Shown: positions 24,049 through 30,991 of the stretch, one piece after another
Position numbering within the stretch: the first letter of the stretch is position 1
Layout: each line of letters starts with the position of its first letter
Source of the DNA: an uncultured Prevotella sp.
Lineage (GTDB): Bacteria > Bacteroidota > Bacteroidia > Bacteroidales > Bacteroidaceae
Reading direction: 5' to 3'
DNA length: 31,999 nucleotides
Assembly (NCBI GenBank): GCA_900318855.1
Contig: ONMG01000188.1
Location: forward strand, 1 to 31,999
Translations under genes and position numbers: made by a program
The notes under the pieces: model-generated
The model's input: the letters and a program-made list of their open reading frames with translations, nothing else
Database searches by the model: none
What the model was told of the DNA's origin: nothing

Positions 24049-24472
24049 GGCTGTTCTGATGGATGAGTGCCTCAACGGCCAGCCGGTAGGAATCGAGTTC
24101 AAAGCCCGCAATGACACCCTTGCAAGCCGCGCTAATCATGGAATGATGGCGAAACTCCTCGCGCTGATGCACATTGGAGATATGCACCTCGACCACGGGG
24201 GCCGTGATGCTGAGGATGCAGTCGTGCAGGGCGATACTGGTATGCGTGTAGGCGCCTGCATTGAGCACCACTCCGTCGATACTGAAGCCGTCATGCTGCA
24301 GACGGTTGATGAGCTCGCCCTCGATGTTGCTCTGATAATAGGTTATCTCGACAGCGGGATAGAGGGCCCGCAACTGTTCCAGGTAGTCCTCAAAGGAGCA
24401 GTGCCCATAGATATCGGGTTCACGTACACCCAGCAGATTAAGGTTGGGCCCATTGACGATGAGAATTTTCAT
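24041..24472 (-). CDS. aroQ: 3-dehydroquinate dehydratase, type II
   Basis: Third step of the shikimate pathway: converts 3-dehydroquinate to 3-dehydroshikimate by anti elimination. At 143 aa it has the usual size for this dodecameric enzyme. Conserved blocks are NGPNLNLLGVREPDIYG (7-23) with catalytic Y22 and the lid arginine R17, NAGAYTHTS (71-79), EVHISNVHQREEFRHHS (95-111) with catalytic H97 and R108, and the GVIAGFELDSY end. It is the first gene of the minus-strand cluster and divergent from xerD. The 42-nt gap upstream shows no clear minus-strand -7 element. Confidence 0.97.
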   Translation of the reverse strand: MKILIVNGPNLNLLGVREPDIYGHCSFEDYLEQLRALYPAVEITYYQSNIEGELINRLQHDGFSIDGVVLNAGAYTHTSIALHDCILSITAPVVEVHISNVHQREEFRHHSMISAACKGVIAGFELDSYRLAVEALIHQNSHD

Positions 24473-24479
24473 ACAAGTC

Positions 24480-24510
24480 TCTGATTAGTCAGCATTATTG
24501 TCTATCTTTG
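24480..24510 (+). promoter_or_regulatory. Promoter of xerD
   Basis: TATCTTTG at 24503-24510 is a good -7 element, and TCTG (three of four) at 24480-24483 with a 19-nt spacer is a plausible -33. The first in-frame ATG (24515) is only 4 nt beyond the -7 box, so it falls at or before the transcription start. Confidence 0.65.
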
Positions 24511-24550
24511 CAGCATGATGCCCTCATGCACTGCAAAAGTAGGAATAATA

Positions 24551-25492
24551 ATGGAAACCGACAAGAAAACGACCTCGAATATTCTGCGCAGCTACGTGCG
24601 CTACCTCAAACTGGAGCGCAACTACACCGAGAATACGCTGGAGGCCTACAAGCACGACTTGGAATGGCTGCTCAGATACTGTAGGCAAACGAAGCAAGCG
24701 CCCTGGGAACTGAAAATCGAAGACCTGGAACACTTTGCCACGACGCTGCATGACTACGGCATCGGTTCTACCTCGCAGGCGCGCATACTGAGCGGTGTGC
24801 GTGCTTTCTACCGCTACCTGATGATTGACGGCTATATTGACAACGACCCCACAGAACTACTGGAATCACCTCAGCTGGGACGCAATCTACCCACTGTGCT
24901 CTCCACGGACGAGGTGGATGCCATCGAGGCCTCTATCGACCTCTCCAAGCCCGAGGGGCAACGGAACAAAGCGATTATCGAAGTGCTCTTCTCGTGTGGT
25001 CTGCGCGTATCAGAGCTCGTGAATCTCCGACTGAGCAACCTCTATCTGGAGGAGGGCTTCATCAGAGTCACAGGAAAAGGACGCAAGGACCGGCTGGTGC
25101 CCATCTCCGGCACTGCCGTCAAGGAACTGAAGCTATGGTTTGCCTGCCGCCGCGAACAGAATATTAAACCGGGCGAAGAGGACTATGTGTTCCTTAACCG
25201 CCGGGGGCACCATCTCACCCGCACCATGATACTTATCATGATAAAGCGCCAGGCCGTCGAGGCCGGTATCACCAAGACTATCTCGCCGCATACCTTCCGT
25301 CATTCCTTTGCCACGGCACTCCTCAAAGGTGGAGCCGACCTGAGGGCTATCCAAGCCATGCTCGGCCACGAAGACATCGGTACAACAGAAATCTACATGC
25401 ACATTGACAACAGCCAGCTGCGCAAGGAGATACTGGAGCACCACCCCCGCAACATCATGTACCGGTCGTCAGAGAAGGGAGCCGAGGTCTAA
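24551..25492 (+). CDS. xerD: Tyrosine recombinase XerD
   Basis: Site-specific recombinase that, with XerC, resolves chromosome dimers at dif. From the ATG at 24551 it is 313 aa, with the SAM-like core-binding domain (about 8-95) and the catalytic domain (about 115-300). The full catalytic set is present: R152 (GLRVSE), K176 (TGKGRK), H247 and R250 (PHTFRHSFA), H273 (LGHEDI) and nucleophile Y282 (TEIYMH). I prefer 24551 to the ATG at 24515, which coincides with the predicted transcription start and adds residues not typical of the family. No integrative element borders or dif-like site were seen beside it, so the housekeeping role is favoured. It overlaps the convergent lipoprotein gene by 4 nt. 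Confidence 0.93.
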   Translation: METDKKTTSNILRSYVRYLKLERNYTENTLEAYKHDLEWLLRYCRQTKQAPWELKIEDLEHFATTLHDYGIGSTSQARILSGVRAFYRYLMIDGYIDNDPTELLESPQLGRNLPTVLSTDEVDAIEASIDLSKPEGQRNKAIIEVLFSCGLRVSELVNLRLSNLYLEEGFIRVTGKGRKDRLVPISGTAVKELKLWFACRREQNIKPGEEDYVFLNRRGHHLTRTMILIMIKRQAVEAGITKTISPHTFRHSFATALLKGGADLRAIQAMLGHEDIGTTEIYMHIDNSQLRKEILEHHPRNIMYRSSEKGAEV

Positions 25493-25968
25493 GGCTGGGG
25501 CCGGGGGCCCTTGCGCATCTCTACCAAACTGCCGTCGACCCGCAAAAGGAACTGTCCAGACGACGTGATATCGAATGGCTTAATCTCTACTACGTGGCCC
25601 TCTCCCACCTTGTTGTCAAGGGCTATATAGTTGGAATTCAGTTCCTCACTCCATCCCATACGCCATTTGCCTGTGGACACCGTATCGACTACGCTGCGCC
25701 AATCGCCCCACACCGTGTGGCCTTTCACGACCACACTGTCGCGAAGGCTCAAACTGCCGGTCTGCGTGAAACTTTGGTCAGCTCGAAACTCAAAGGTGCA
25801 GTTATAGCGCATACGATAAGTATTCTCCTCATAATGCCACATGCCAAGGATAGCACTATGATATTTGTCATAGACTTCCTTACTCCGGTAATACTGCTCC
25901 GTGTAGGAGGGACTACTGTGGCAGGATGCCAGAAGCAACGCCAGCAGCACAAAGATACAGTTTCGCAT
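25489..25968 (-). CDS. Small hypothetical lipoprotein
   Basis: 159 aa, starting MRNCIFVLLALLLASC, a short lipoprotein signal with Cys 16. The mature part has lipocalin-like features: ILGMWHYEENTYRMRYNCTFEF, then a series of short strands (SFTQTGSLSL, GKWRMGWSEEL, SGQFLLRVDG). This resembles the lipocalin-like lipoproteins common in Bacteroidales, but I do not recognise a specific family. Membrane-anchored in the periplasm or at the outer membrane. The gene is convergent with xerD and shares 4 nt with its end. No function can be given. Confidence 0.75.
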   Translation of the reverse strand: MRNCIFVLLALLLASCHSSPSYTEQYYRSKEVYDKYHSAILGMWHYEENTYRMRYNCTFEFRADQSFTQTGSLSLRDSVVVKGHTVWGDWRSVVDTVSTGKWRMGWSEELNSNYIALDNKVGEGHVVEIKPFDITSSGQFLLRVDGSLVEMRKGPRPQP

Positions 25969-26164
25969 TCTTCTTACATTTAAACGTCAATCAGCAGGAT
26001 AACGCCTCGCTTTCGAATATATTGCGCCTGACTTCGCCAAAGCGGCACCCCGAAACACAGCAAAACGTATAGCTTCACTTAAAACGTGCAGGAATAGGGT
26101 CCCGGGCAGGCCATTACGCCTCCAGGCTTCGTCAATGAGCCAGCCAAAACCACAGAAAAGTGTT

Positions 26165-26202
26165 TTAGCTGTTTGATGCGTGAAGATAAAGGTAAAGGAA
26201 AG
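26165..26202. repeat. Dispersed degenerate repeat, copy B
   Basis: Matches copy A (14172-14209) at 30 of 38 positions with no gap. Core: TTTGATGCGTGAAGATAAAG followed by GTAAAGGAAAG. Confidence 0.6.
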
Positions 26203-26419
26203 TAGTACCTGCGGTGCATAAAATAAGGGGCAGACGGACTTGCACGCTATGCTAACATGGCACTGGGCATCATCGCATGCATCGGCATGGTGTTGCGCTC
26301 TACCAACTCTTCAAGTTCGGCAGTCGGCTTGAGGTGCTGCATGGTGAACGGCAGATAAGAACGGCAGAACCTGCTAAAATCGGCAACGTCGGGACGCCGA
26401 GCCCCAAGGTGACGGATGT

Positions 26420-26507
26420 TACGCCAATTGGCGGAGACATCTACGCCATATGCCGGAGATATGTACGCCAATTGGCGGAGATGTGTACGCCATATGCCGT
26501 AAACATG
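26420..26507. repeat. Four-copy 22-bp tandem repeat of alternating palindromes
   Basis: Four units of exactly 22 bp start at 26420, 26442, 26464 and 26486. Each begins TACGCCA. Units 1 and 3 carry the perfect 12-bp palindrome CGCCAATTGGCG; units 2 and 4 carry CGCCATATGCCG, with palindromic core CATATG. Units are therefore an alternating pair with a 44-bp super-period. The 8-9 bp tails (GAGACATC, GAGATATG, GAGATGTG, TAAACATG) vary more than the palindromes. Confidence 0.9.
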
Positions 26508-26609
26508 CTGACCCCGTGACCCAAACACTCAGCGAGGCCGAAGGCCGAGGGCTGGAGCCGCTGGCGTCAGGAAGGGTAGAGGGGGAGTAGAACATGGAAG
26601 CTTACAACC

Positions 26610-26640
26610 GATTGAGGTGTAAGACAGAGGTGAAGGATAA
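26610..26640. repeat. Dispersed degenerate repeat, copy C
   Basis: Aligns with the last 32 bases of copy A with one gap and about 26 identities; shared blocks are TTGAGG, AAGACA and GGTGAAGGA. It lies about 100 bp after the tandem repeat. Confidence 0.55.
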
Positions 26641-26959
26641 CCGACCTCACAGAAAACGTCCGTGGTTGGAGCCCCGAAGGACTTCTGCGCACTTCGTGCT
26701 CGTGTGCCCCTTGCAGGAAACCTTCTACTCGCTCACTGCGTACAAGTATCAAGGGAAAACCAAATAAAGCCTCTCTACGCCCCTTTCGTCAGTAAACAGG
26801 GACAGGAACCAGCCGGAAACAGCTGTCAAGGGCGAAAGACAAAGGGCGTCTGAAGGTGGAAGGAGGAAAAGAAACGGGCTATAAGATAAACAAGTGAGCA
26901 CCAAATGACAAGAGAACCAAAAGAAAGCGCATTTAACGGTAAAATATTTTGCCAATACA

Positions 26960-26991
26960 CTTGACACTATAAGATATTTTTTCTAAATTTG
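26960..26991 (+). promoter_or_regulatory. Promoter of the candidate RNA gene
   Basis: TAAATTTG at 26984-26991 is a consensus -7 element. CTTG at 26960-26963 with a 20-nt spacer is a three-of-four -33. Transcription would begin near 26996. The flanks are strongly AT-rich, unlike the surrounding sequence. Confidence 0.75.
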
Positions 26992-26995
26992 CAGG

Positions 26996-27251
26996 CAAAA
27001 GATACCTCGACTGTCATGAATTACCACCTAAGAGAAATCATTATCCCGTCGAGGGTCTGTCTTCCACGAAGCTAAACGACTTAAAGTGGGTTCACGACAG
27101 GCTGCAAGAAGCTCTGCCCACACCGGCAGTCCACTACTTGTGGCGATGTACTGTTTTCCGGCTATAGCTTTTCGCTATATCAGGGCGGGCTCGGAGATTG
27201 TGGCAAGCCGACACCTTCCCTTCCCCTTCCTCCGCGGAGGAAGGGGTTTTT
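26996..27251 (+). ncRNA. Candidate standalone non-coding RNA, about 255 nt
   Basis: The segment lies between a consensus promoter and a perfect terminator on the same strand and has no convincing reading frame. Local helices are visible: CCTCGAC (27005-27011) with GTCGAGG (27048-27054); CCAC-TACTT-GTGG at 27131-27143; TATAGC-TTTTC-GCTATA at 27163-27179. The next gene is on the opposite strand, so this is not a leader of anything downstream. I find no match to RNase P RNA, tmRNA or the bacterial SRP RNA core. 6S RNA is possible but is usually nearer 190 nt, and the 5' and 3' ends do not obviously pair. It may be a lineage-specific small RNA. Confidence 0.6.
27223..27251 (+). terminator. Perfect intrinsic terminator of the RNA gene
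   Basis: An 11-bp perfect stem, CCCCTTCCTCC (27223-27233) with GGAGGAAGGGG (27236-27246), is followed by five T. On the minus strand no T run follows the stem, so it terminates plus-strand transcription and not the mutarotase operon. Confidence 0.92.
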
Positions 27252-27270
27252 CGTATGGAGACGGAAGGGC

Positions 27271-27651
27271 TTATTCATAGAGATGGAACATGCGTTCCAT
27301 CATCTTCCACTTCTGGTCGGAGGTATCGCCCTCACGGCATTGCTGGAAATGCTCCACATGCGCCTCCCATTCCGACTGTCGCGGCAGCGTGGCCAGGCGC
27401 GCCATAGCCTCATCCCAGTCGACATCGGCTGGCAGGTCGCAAATCATCACGAGGTGATTGCCCAAGATGTAGATTTCCATCTCCAAGATGCCAACACTGT
27501 GGATGCCTTCCATCACTTCTTTCCAAATCTTGCCGTTACTGTGAGCCTCGCGATAGGCAGCAATGAGTTGCGGATCGTTCTTAAGGTCCATCGTCTGCAC
27601 ATAGCGCTTCACGGGGAAGCCATAGTTCTTCTGCAAATAGCCTTTAGTCAT
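27271..27651 (-). CDS. L-rhamnose/L-fucose mutarotase family protein (RhaM-like)
   Basis: Small cytosolic enzyme of the RhaM (DUF718) family, interconverting alpha and beta anomers of L-rhamnose or a related 6-deoxyhexose. The real gene starts at the ATG at 27651 (126 aa); the much longer open frame upstream is a shadow of the fucosyltransferase gene. Family blocks are VKRYVQTMDLKNDPQLIAAY (residues 14-33), REAHS with the conserved His, HSVGILEMEIYILGNHLVMI (51-70), and DWDEAMARLATLPRQSEWE (78-96). It is longer than typical RhaM (about 104 aa), with an N-terminal extension of about 13 residues and a C-terminal tail. It is third in a cluster with a GT11 fucosyltransferase (29 nt upstream), so L-fucose is a reasonable substrate guess. 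Confidence 0.85.
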   Translation of the reverse strand: MTKGYLQKNYGFPVKRYVQTMDLKNDPQLIAAYREAHSNGKIWKEVMEGIHSVGILEMEIYILGNHLVMICDLPADVDWDEAMARLATLPRQSEWEAHVEHFQQCREGDTSDQKWKMMERMFHLYE

Positions 27652-27680
27652 AAGTATATTGTCTTTTGTTTTCAGGATTA

Positions 27681-28490
27681 TCAGATGATGTGAGTGAAGA
27701 GCTCGTCGAAATGCTTGAAACAGCCAGACTCCAAGGTTTGGCCTGCATCCTTTATCCAATAGAGAGGGGTGTTGCGATACATTGAGGCCACGAGCGAAAA
27801 TGTGCTGGGCGGTCCGATGAGCGCATCCATACGCGAGAGCAGACACAGGTCCTCGCCCGGATTGCCCTGGGGAAAATGCACCCGACTGCCCAATGCTCGG
27901 CGGTAGGCCTCGACGTCGAGCTGGGGATCGTTGCCACAGACGAACACTTCGACTGAGCGCCCGTTCTCCATGGCGATGAACTGGAGGATGATGCGGATGT
28001 ACTGCTCGTCGGTGAAGAGGTAACGGCCTCCATGCCAACGGGCGTAGTCGCCGCGCCTCACGTGAACCCCCAGTTTCACCTTACCGGCATAGGGCTTGAG
28101 CAGGGCATCCACCTTCAGTCGAATGTCCTCGTGGAAGGCAAACAGACGCACGATGTCGCCTTTGTACTTGAGGAAGAGAGCGGGGAACTGCACATACCAG
28201 CCTTCGACCACAACATTGCGGTGGTCGGCCATGAAAGCCTCACCGGCTGTGGTGTCGCCACCCTCGCGATTGAACGACACCACGGGCAGCAGCTTCAGCT
28301 GGGCAGCCAGCTTGGCAAGGGCATAGACAAGGAAGTTGTGCCAGCGGGTATCGCAGATGTGGAAATAGGGATACTTGTAGGCAAAGCGCATTGACATTAC
28401 GCTGCGGTGATGTTCCCGGGCCCAGGCATAGATGTGGCCATACTGAAGGATGTTGTTGCACATCCTGCCTTTATCACGAACGAATAACAT
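27681..28490 (-). CDS. GT11 family alpha-1,2-fucosyltransferase-like protein
   Basis: 269-aa cytosolic-side glycosyltransferase predicted to move L-fucose from GDP-fucose to a galactose-type acceptor, probably in an envelope glycan. The diagnostic motif GVHVRRGDY is at residues 141-149 (HxRRxD binds the GDP diphosphate). The N-terminus RMCNNILQYGHIYAWA resembles the usual 'GNqmFQYa' block, and DALIGPPSTFSLVASMY near 225 fits the 'SNSTFSWW' motif. Overall length matches bacterial GT11. It is 10 nt after the lipid A acyltransferase stop and 29 nt before the mutarotase gene, so the three are probably one transcript. The acceptor is not known. No GDP-fucose synthesis gene is in the window. Confidence 0.82.
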   Translation of the reverse strand: MLFVRDKGRMCNNILQYGHIYAWAREHHRSVMSMRFAYKYPYFHICDTRWHNFLVYALAKLAAQLKLLPVVSFNREGGDTTAGEAFMADHRNVVVEGWYVQFPALFLKYKGDIVRLFAFHEDIRLKVDALLKPYAGKVKLGVHVRRGDYARWHGGRYLFTDEQYIRIILQFIAMENGRSVEVFVCGNDPQLDVEAYRRALGSRVHFPQGNPGEDLCLLSRMDALIGPPSTFSLVASMYRNTPLYWIKDAGQTLESGCFKHFDELFTHII

Positions 28491-28500
28491 AATTGACTAT

Positions 28501-29550
28501 TTACGGTTGCACATCAGCCGACGACGCCTTAGCGCCCGACGCTTCTCCAATGGCGGCATCCGACTTGTCGGAGTCAGGCGCTGGCTGTTCGGCAAGGCCC
28601 TTCTCACGTTTTATCACTTCCAAAGGCCGGAGGTCCACACGTCCCGTCGACGGGTCGAAACGGATATTGAACTCCTCATGCGTGCGTTTCCAGCGGTTGT
28701 GACTCCACAGATAGAGCGAGGGATCGCGGCGGATGCTGGCTTCGAGGCGCTGGAAATAGATGTCGGTGAGCCGGAACTCGGGATAGGAAGCGGGGGCATC
28801 GGTGATGAGCTGCAAATCACACTCATAATAGCCACGGCGCACGCGCCTCACATCGCCATAGACCACGGCCTGATTCATTTTCCGGGCAATACGCTCCGAA
28901 CCGGTGAGCACGGCCGTATCGTGGTTCAGAAAGGTGAGCCAGTGGTGGATGTTGTTCCAGAAAGGCACCTGGTCGGCGATGTAGCCCAGGATGATGGGAG
29001 TATGCTTACTGCGGTATTCGACGACCCGCCGCAACGTCTCGGCCATGGGAATACAGAGGGCGTTGCGCTTCTCACGCACTGTGCGGAACAGCCGGTCGAA
29101 CTCCGGATTCTCCAGCGGATGATAGATTTCGCAGCACTGGCACTTCTCGCTCACCCAGAAAGGCAGCGAGGTGATCCACTCCCACTGGCCATAGTGACCG
29201 AGGTAGATGGCCACCGACTGTCCCTTCTCCACAAGGCGGTTCACCTCCTCGGTGCCGGTGAAGCGCATGCGCCTCATCAGCTGCTTGCGGCTCATGGTCA
29301 TCAACTTTATCGTCTCCACGAAGTAGTCGCAAAGCCAGTGGTAGAAGTCTTTCTCTATGCGCCTCCACTCACGGGGGCTCTTCTCGGGGAAGGATGTCGA
29401 GATGTTACGCCATATCACGCTGTGCCGATAGCGCACCACATGGCACAACAGCAGATAGAAGCAGTCGGAAAGCACATAGAGCACTCTCAGAGGAAGCAGT
29501 GAGGCCAAATACCAAAGGCCATAAGCCAGATAATAGAGCAATTTCATCAT
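28501..29550 (-). CDS. Lysophospholipid/lipid A acyltransferase (LpxL/HtrB family)
   Basis: Inner-membrane acyltransferase adding a secondary fatty acyl chain to the lipid A precursor. From the ATG at 29550 the protein is 349 aa (an adjacent ATG at 29547 would give 348). It has an N-terminal hydrophobic anchor (MMKLLYYLAYGLWYLASLLP), then the catalytic HX4E motif H119-YGQW-E124, the LGYIADQVP block and the C-terminal DPSLYLWSHNRWKR motif typical of LpxL/HtrB. The last 35 residues are a low-complexity Ala/Ser/Asp tail. I rejected the longer open frame because it starts upstream of the promoter. It is first of three minus-strand genes and divergent from a GT4 gene, which suggests an LPS biosynthesis cluster. 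Confidence 0.92.
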   Translation of the reverse strand: MMKLLYYLAYGLWYLASLLPLRVLYVLSDCFYLLLCHVVRYRHSVIWRNISTSFPEKSPREWRRIEKDFYHWLCDYFVETIKLMTMSRKQLMRRMRFTGTEEVNRLVEKGQSVAIYLGHYGQWEWITSLPFWVSEKCQCCEIYHPLENPEFDRLFRTVREKRNALCIPMAETLRRVVEYRSKHTPIILGYIADQVPFWNNIHHWLTFLNHDTAVLTGSERIARKMNQAVVYGDVRRVRRGYYECDLQLITDAPASYPEFRLTDIYFQRLEASIRRDPSLYLWSHNRWKRTHEEFNIRFDPSTGRVDLRPLEVIKREKGLAEQPAPDSDKSDAAIGEASGAKASSADVQP

Positions 29551-29567
29551 GAGGCAGTAAGTTTCTG

Positions 29568-29599
29568 CAAAAGTAGCAATTAAAGGTGACAGCCACAAG
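29568..29599 (-). promoter_or_regulatory. Promoter of the lipid A acyltransferase operon
   Basis: On the minus strand, TACTTTTG (29575 to 29568) is a consensus -7 and CTTG (29599 to 29596) a three-of-four -33, with a 20-nt spacer. The ATG at 29550 is about 17 nt beyond the -7, so the leader is about 12 nt. Confidence 0.75.
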
Positions 29600-29737
29600 C
29601 AATCACCTCTTTTTGTGGACTGCCAGGGGCAAAAAGCACCGAGCTGACTGATGCCGCGAGCCGCACTCACCAACAATCACGACAGACGGGAAACGGGCAC
29701 CGGACCCGGATATGGCAAACAAAAACCTTAGCTTTTT

Positions 29738-29769
29738 CTTGTCTATTGCTCCCGGTTGCATTACCTTTG
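29738..29769 (+). promoter_or_regulatory. Promoter of the GT4 glycosyltransferase
   Basis: TACCTTTG at 29762-29769 and CTTG at 29738-29741, spacer 20 nt. The ATG at 29774 lies 4 nt after the -7 element, so the mRNA is predicted to be leaderless or nearly so. Confidence 0.72.
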
Positions 29770-29773
29770 CAGT

Positions 29774-30922
29774 ATGGAAGAAAGGATACTCACTATAGGA
29801 TTCGATGCCAAGCGGGTGGTCAACAATGCTACCGGACTGGGCAACTATGGACGCACGCTCATCAACAACTTGGAGGCCGACGAAGGACTCCGCCTGCGCC
29901 TCTACTCACCGGTGGAAGGCAACCCGAAGCTCATCGCCCAACTGCACCACCGTGAGCGGCTCACCTTCTGCTATCCTCAGCATGCGCACACCCGACTGGG
30001 GCGCGACTGGTGGCGGCTGAAGTCAATGGTGACCGATTTGCGACGCGACGGCATCGACCTCTTCCATGGGCTCTCCGGCGAACTGCCCTTAGGCATCCGC
30101 AGAACAGGAGTGAGAAGCCTCGTGACCATCCACGACCTCATCTTCCTGCGTCACCCCGAATGGTACCACCCGCTCGACGTGAGGATTTACAGTTGGAAGT
30201 TCCGTCGCACGCTGCGTGAGGCCGACCACATCGTGGCTATCAGCGAGCTCACCAAGCGCGACATCATCGAGCTGGGAGGTGTCGACGCCGGGCGCATCAG
30301 CGTTGTCTACCAGGACTGTGATGAGGCTTTCAAGCGCATTGCCACGGCCCAAGAGCGGCAAAGCGTGAGACGCTGCTACGAGCTGCCCGAACACTACATC
30401 CTCAGCGTGGGCAGCATCGAGGAGCGCAAGAATGTGCTGCTTGTGGTGAAAGCGCTGGAGCTCATGGATGCCGGGGTTCATCTCGTGGTGGTGGGTCGCC
30501 ACACCCCCTACACCGACCAAGTGAGCGCCTATGCGGCCTCGCACGGAATGTCCGAACGTGTGCACATCCTCCACGGAGTACCCTTCCACGACCTGCCAGC
30601 CATCTATCAGGAGGCATCGGCCTTTGTCTATCCTTCACGCTACGAGGGATTCGGCATTCCCATCATTGAGGCGGCCTACAGCGGACTACCCATCGTGGCG
30701 GGCACCTGCGGCTGTCTGCAGGAGGCGGGTGGTCCCTCGGCCCTCTACGTCGACCCCGATGATGCCAGGGGCATGGCACAAGCGCTCACCAAGGTGCTGG
30801 GCGAAGGCAAACGGAGCCGACGCTCCAGAGACGGAAGACGCTATGTGGAACGATTCGCCACCGAAAAAGTGACACGTCAAATGACTGAGCTCTACCAAGA
30901 ATTGGCAGCACAGCGGCCGTAG
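29774..30922 (+). CDS. GT4 family glycosyltransferase
   Basis: 382-aa GT-B fold retaining glycosyltransferase, probably adding a sugar to LPS or another envelope glycan from a nucleotide-sugar donor. The N-terminal domain has GFDAKRVVNNATGLGNYGR, the acceptor-side glycine loop. The linker region reads YILSVGSIEERKN, which is typical of GT4. The C-terminal donor domain has YPSRYEGFGIPIIEAAYSGL, whose E-x7-E motif is the family signature, and GPSALYVDPDD. The frame also opens at a TTG at 29756, but that lies upstream of or inside the -7 element, so the ATG at 29774 is the start. It is divergent from the lipid A acyltransferase, with both promoters within about 220 nt. Confidence 0.92.
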   Translation: MEERILTIGFDAKRVVNNATGLGNYGRTLINNLEADEGLRLRLYSPVEGNPKLIAQLHHRERLTFCYPQHAHTRLGRDWWRLKSMVTDLRRDGIDLFHGLSGELPLGIRRTGVRSLVTIHDLIFLRHPEWYHPLDVRIYSWKFRRTLREADHIVAISELTKRDIIELGGVDAGRISVVYQDCDEAFKRIATAQERQSVRRCYELPEHYILSVGSIEERKNVLLVVKALELMDAGVHLVVVGRHTPYTDQVSAYAASHGMSERVHILHGVPFHDLPAIYQEASAFVYPSRYEGFGIPIIEAAYSGLPIVAGTCGCLQEAGGPSALYVDPDDARGMAQALTKVLGEGKRSRRSRDGRRYVERFATEKVTRQMTELYQELAAQRP

Positions 30923-30948
30923 GTCAAGAGGCGGCCCCAGGACAGAAA

Positions 30949-30991
30949 CAGAAATGCAGGATAAGCACCGTTGGCTTATCCTGCATTTCTG
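30949..30991. terminator. Bidirectional terminator between GT4 and RNase H genes
   Basis: A perfect 18-bp stem, CAGAAATGCAGGATAAGC (30949-30966) with its complement at 30974-30991, and a 7-nt loop. Flanks are T-rich on both strands (TTATTTCTTTC on plus, TTTCTGTCC on minus). Its 3' arm directly abuts the RNase H stop codon. It serves the two convergent genes. Confidence 0.9.

Larger units (their letters stand above)
25969..26959. other. Repeat-containing gene-free region
   Basis: About 1 kb without a supported protein gene. The short open frames here (for example 26247-26528 minus and 26749-26967 minus) lack family resemblance, and the first is built largely from the tandem repeat. The stretch holds two copies of a dispersed degenerate repeat and a four-unit 22-bp tandem repeat. 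It ends at the promoter of a candidate RNA gene. Confidence 0.65.

Noticed and set aside
24551..25492. Phage or conjugative-element integrase
   Set aside because: The protein has XerD-like length and catalytic motifs and its neighbours are housekeeping genes; no att repeats, tRNA target or mobility genes are near it.
26420..26507. CRISPR array
   Set aside because: The 22-bp units are contiguous and alternate in sequence; there are no unique spacers between repeats and no cas genes nearby.
26247..26528. 93-aa minus-strand open frame
   Set aside because: Its N-terminal part is just the translated 22-bp tandem repeat and it has no family resemblance or promoter.
26961..26975. sigma70-like TTGACA followed by TATAAGAT
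   Set aside because: The two boxes are nearly adjacent, not 17 bp apart, and this phylum uses the TTTG/TAnnTTTG promoter type, which is present at the same place.
27652..28038. N-terminal extension of the mutarotase frame
   Set aside because: These residues are out-of-frame translation of the fucosyltransferase gene; the RhaM family homology begins only after the ATG at 27651.
28450..29502. 350-aa open frame on the plus strand
   Set aside because: It is antisense to the lipid A acyltransferase, which has an intact catalytic motif and its own promoter.
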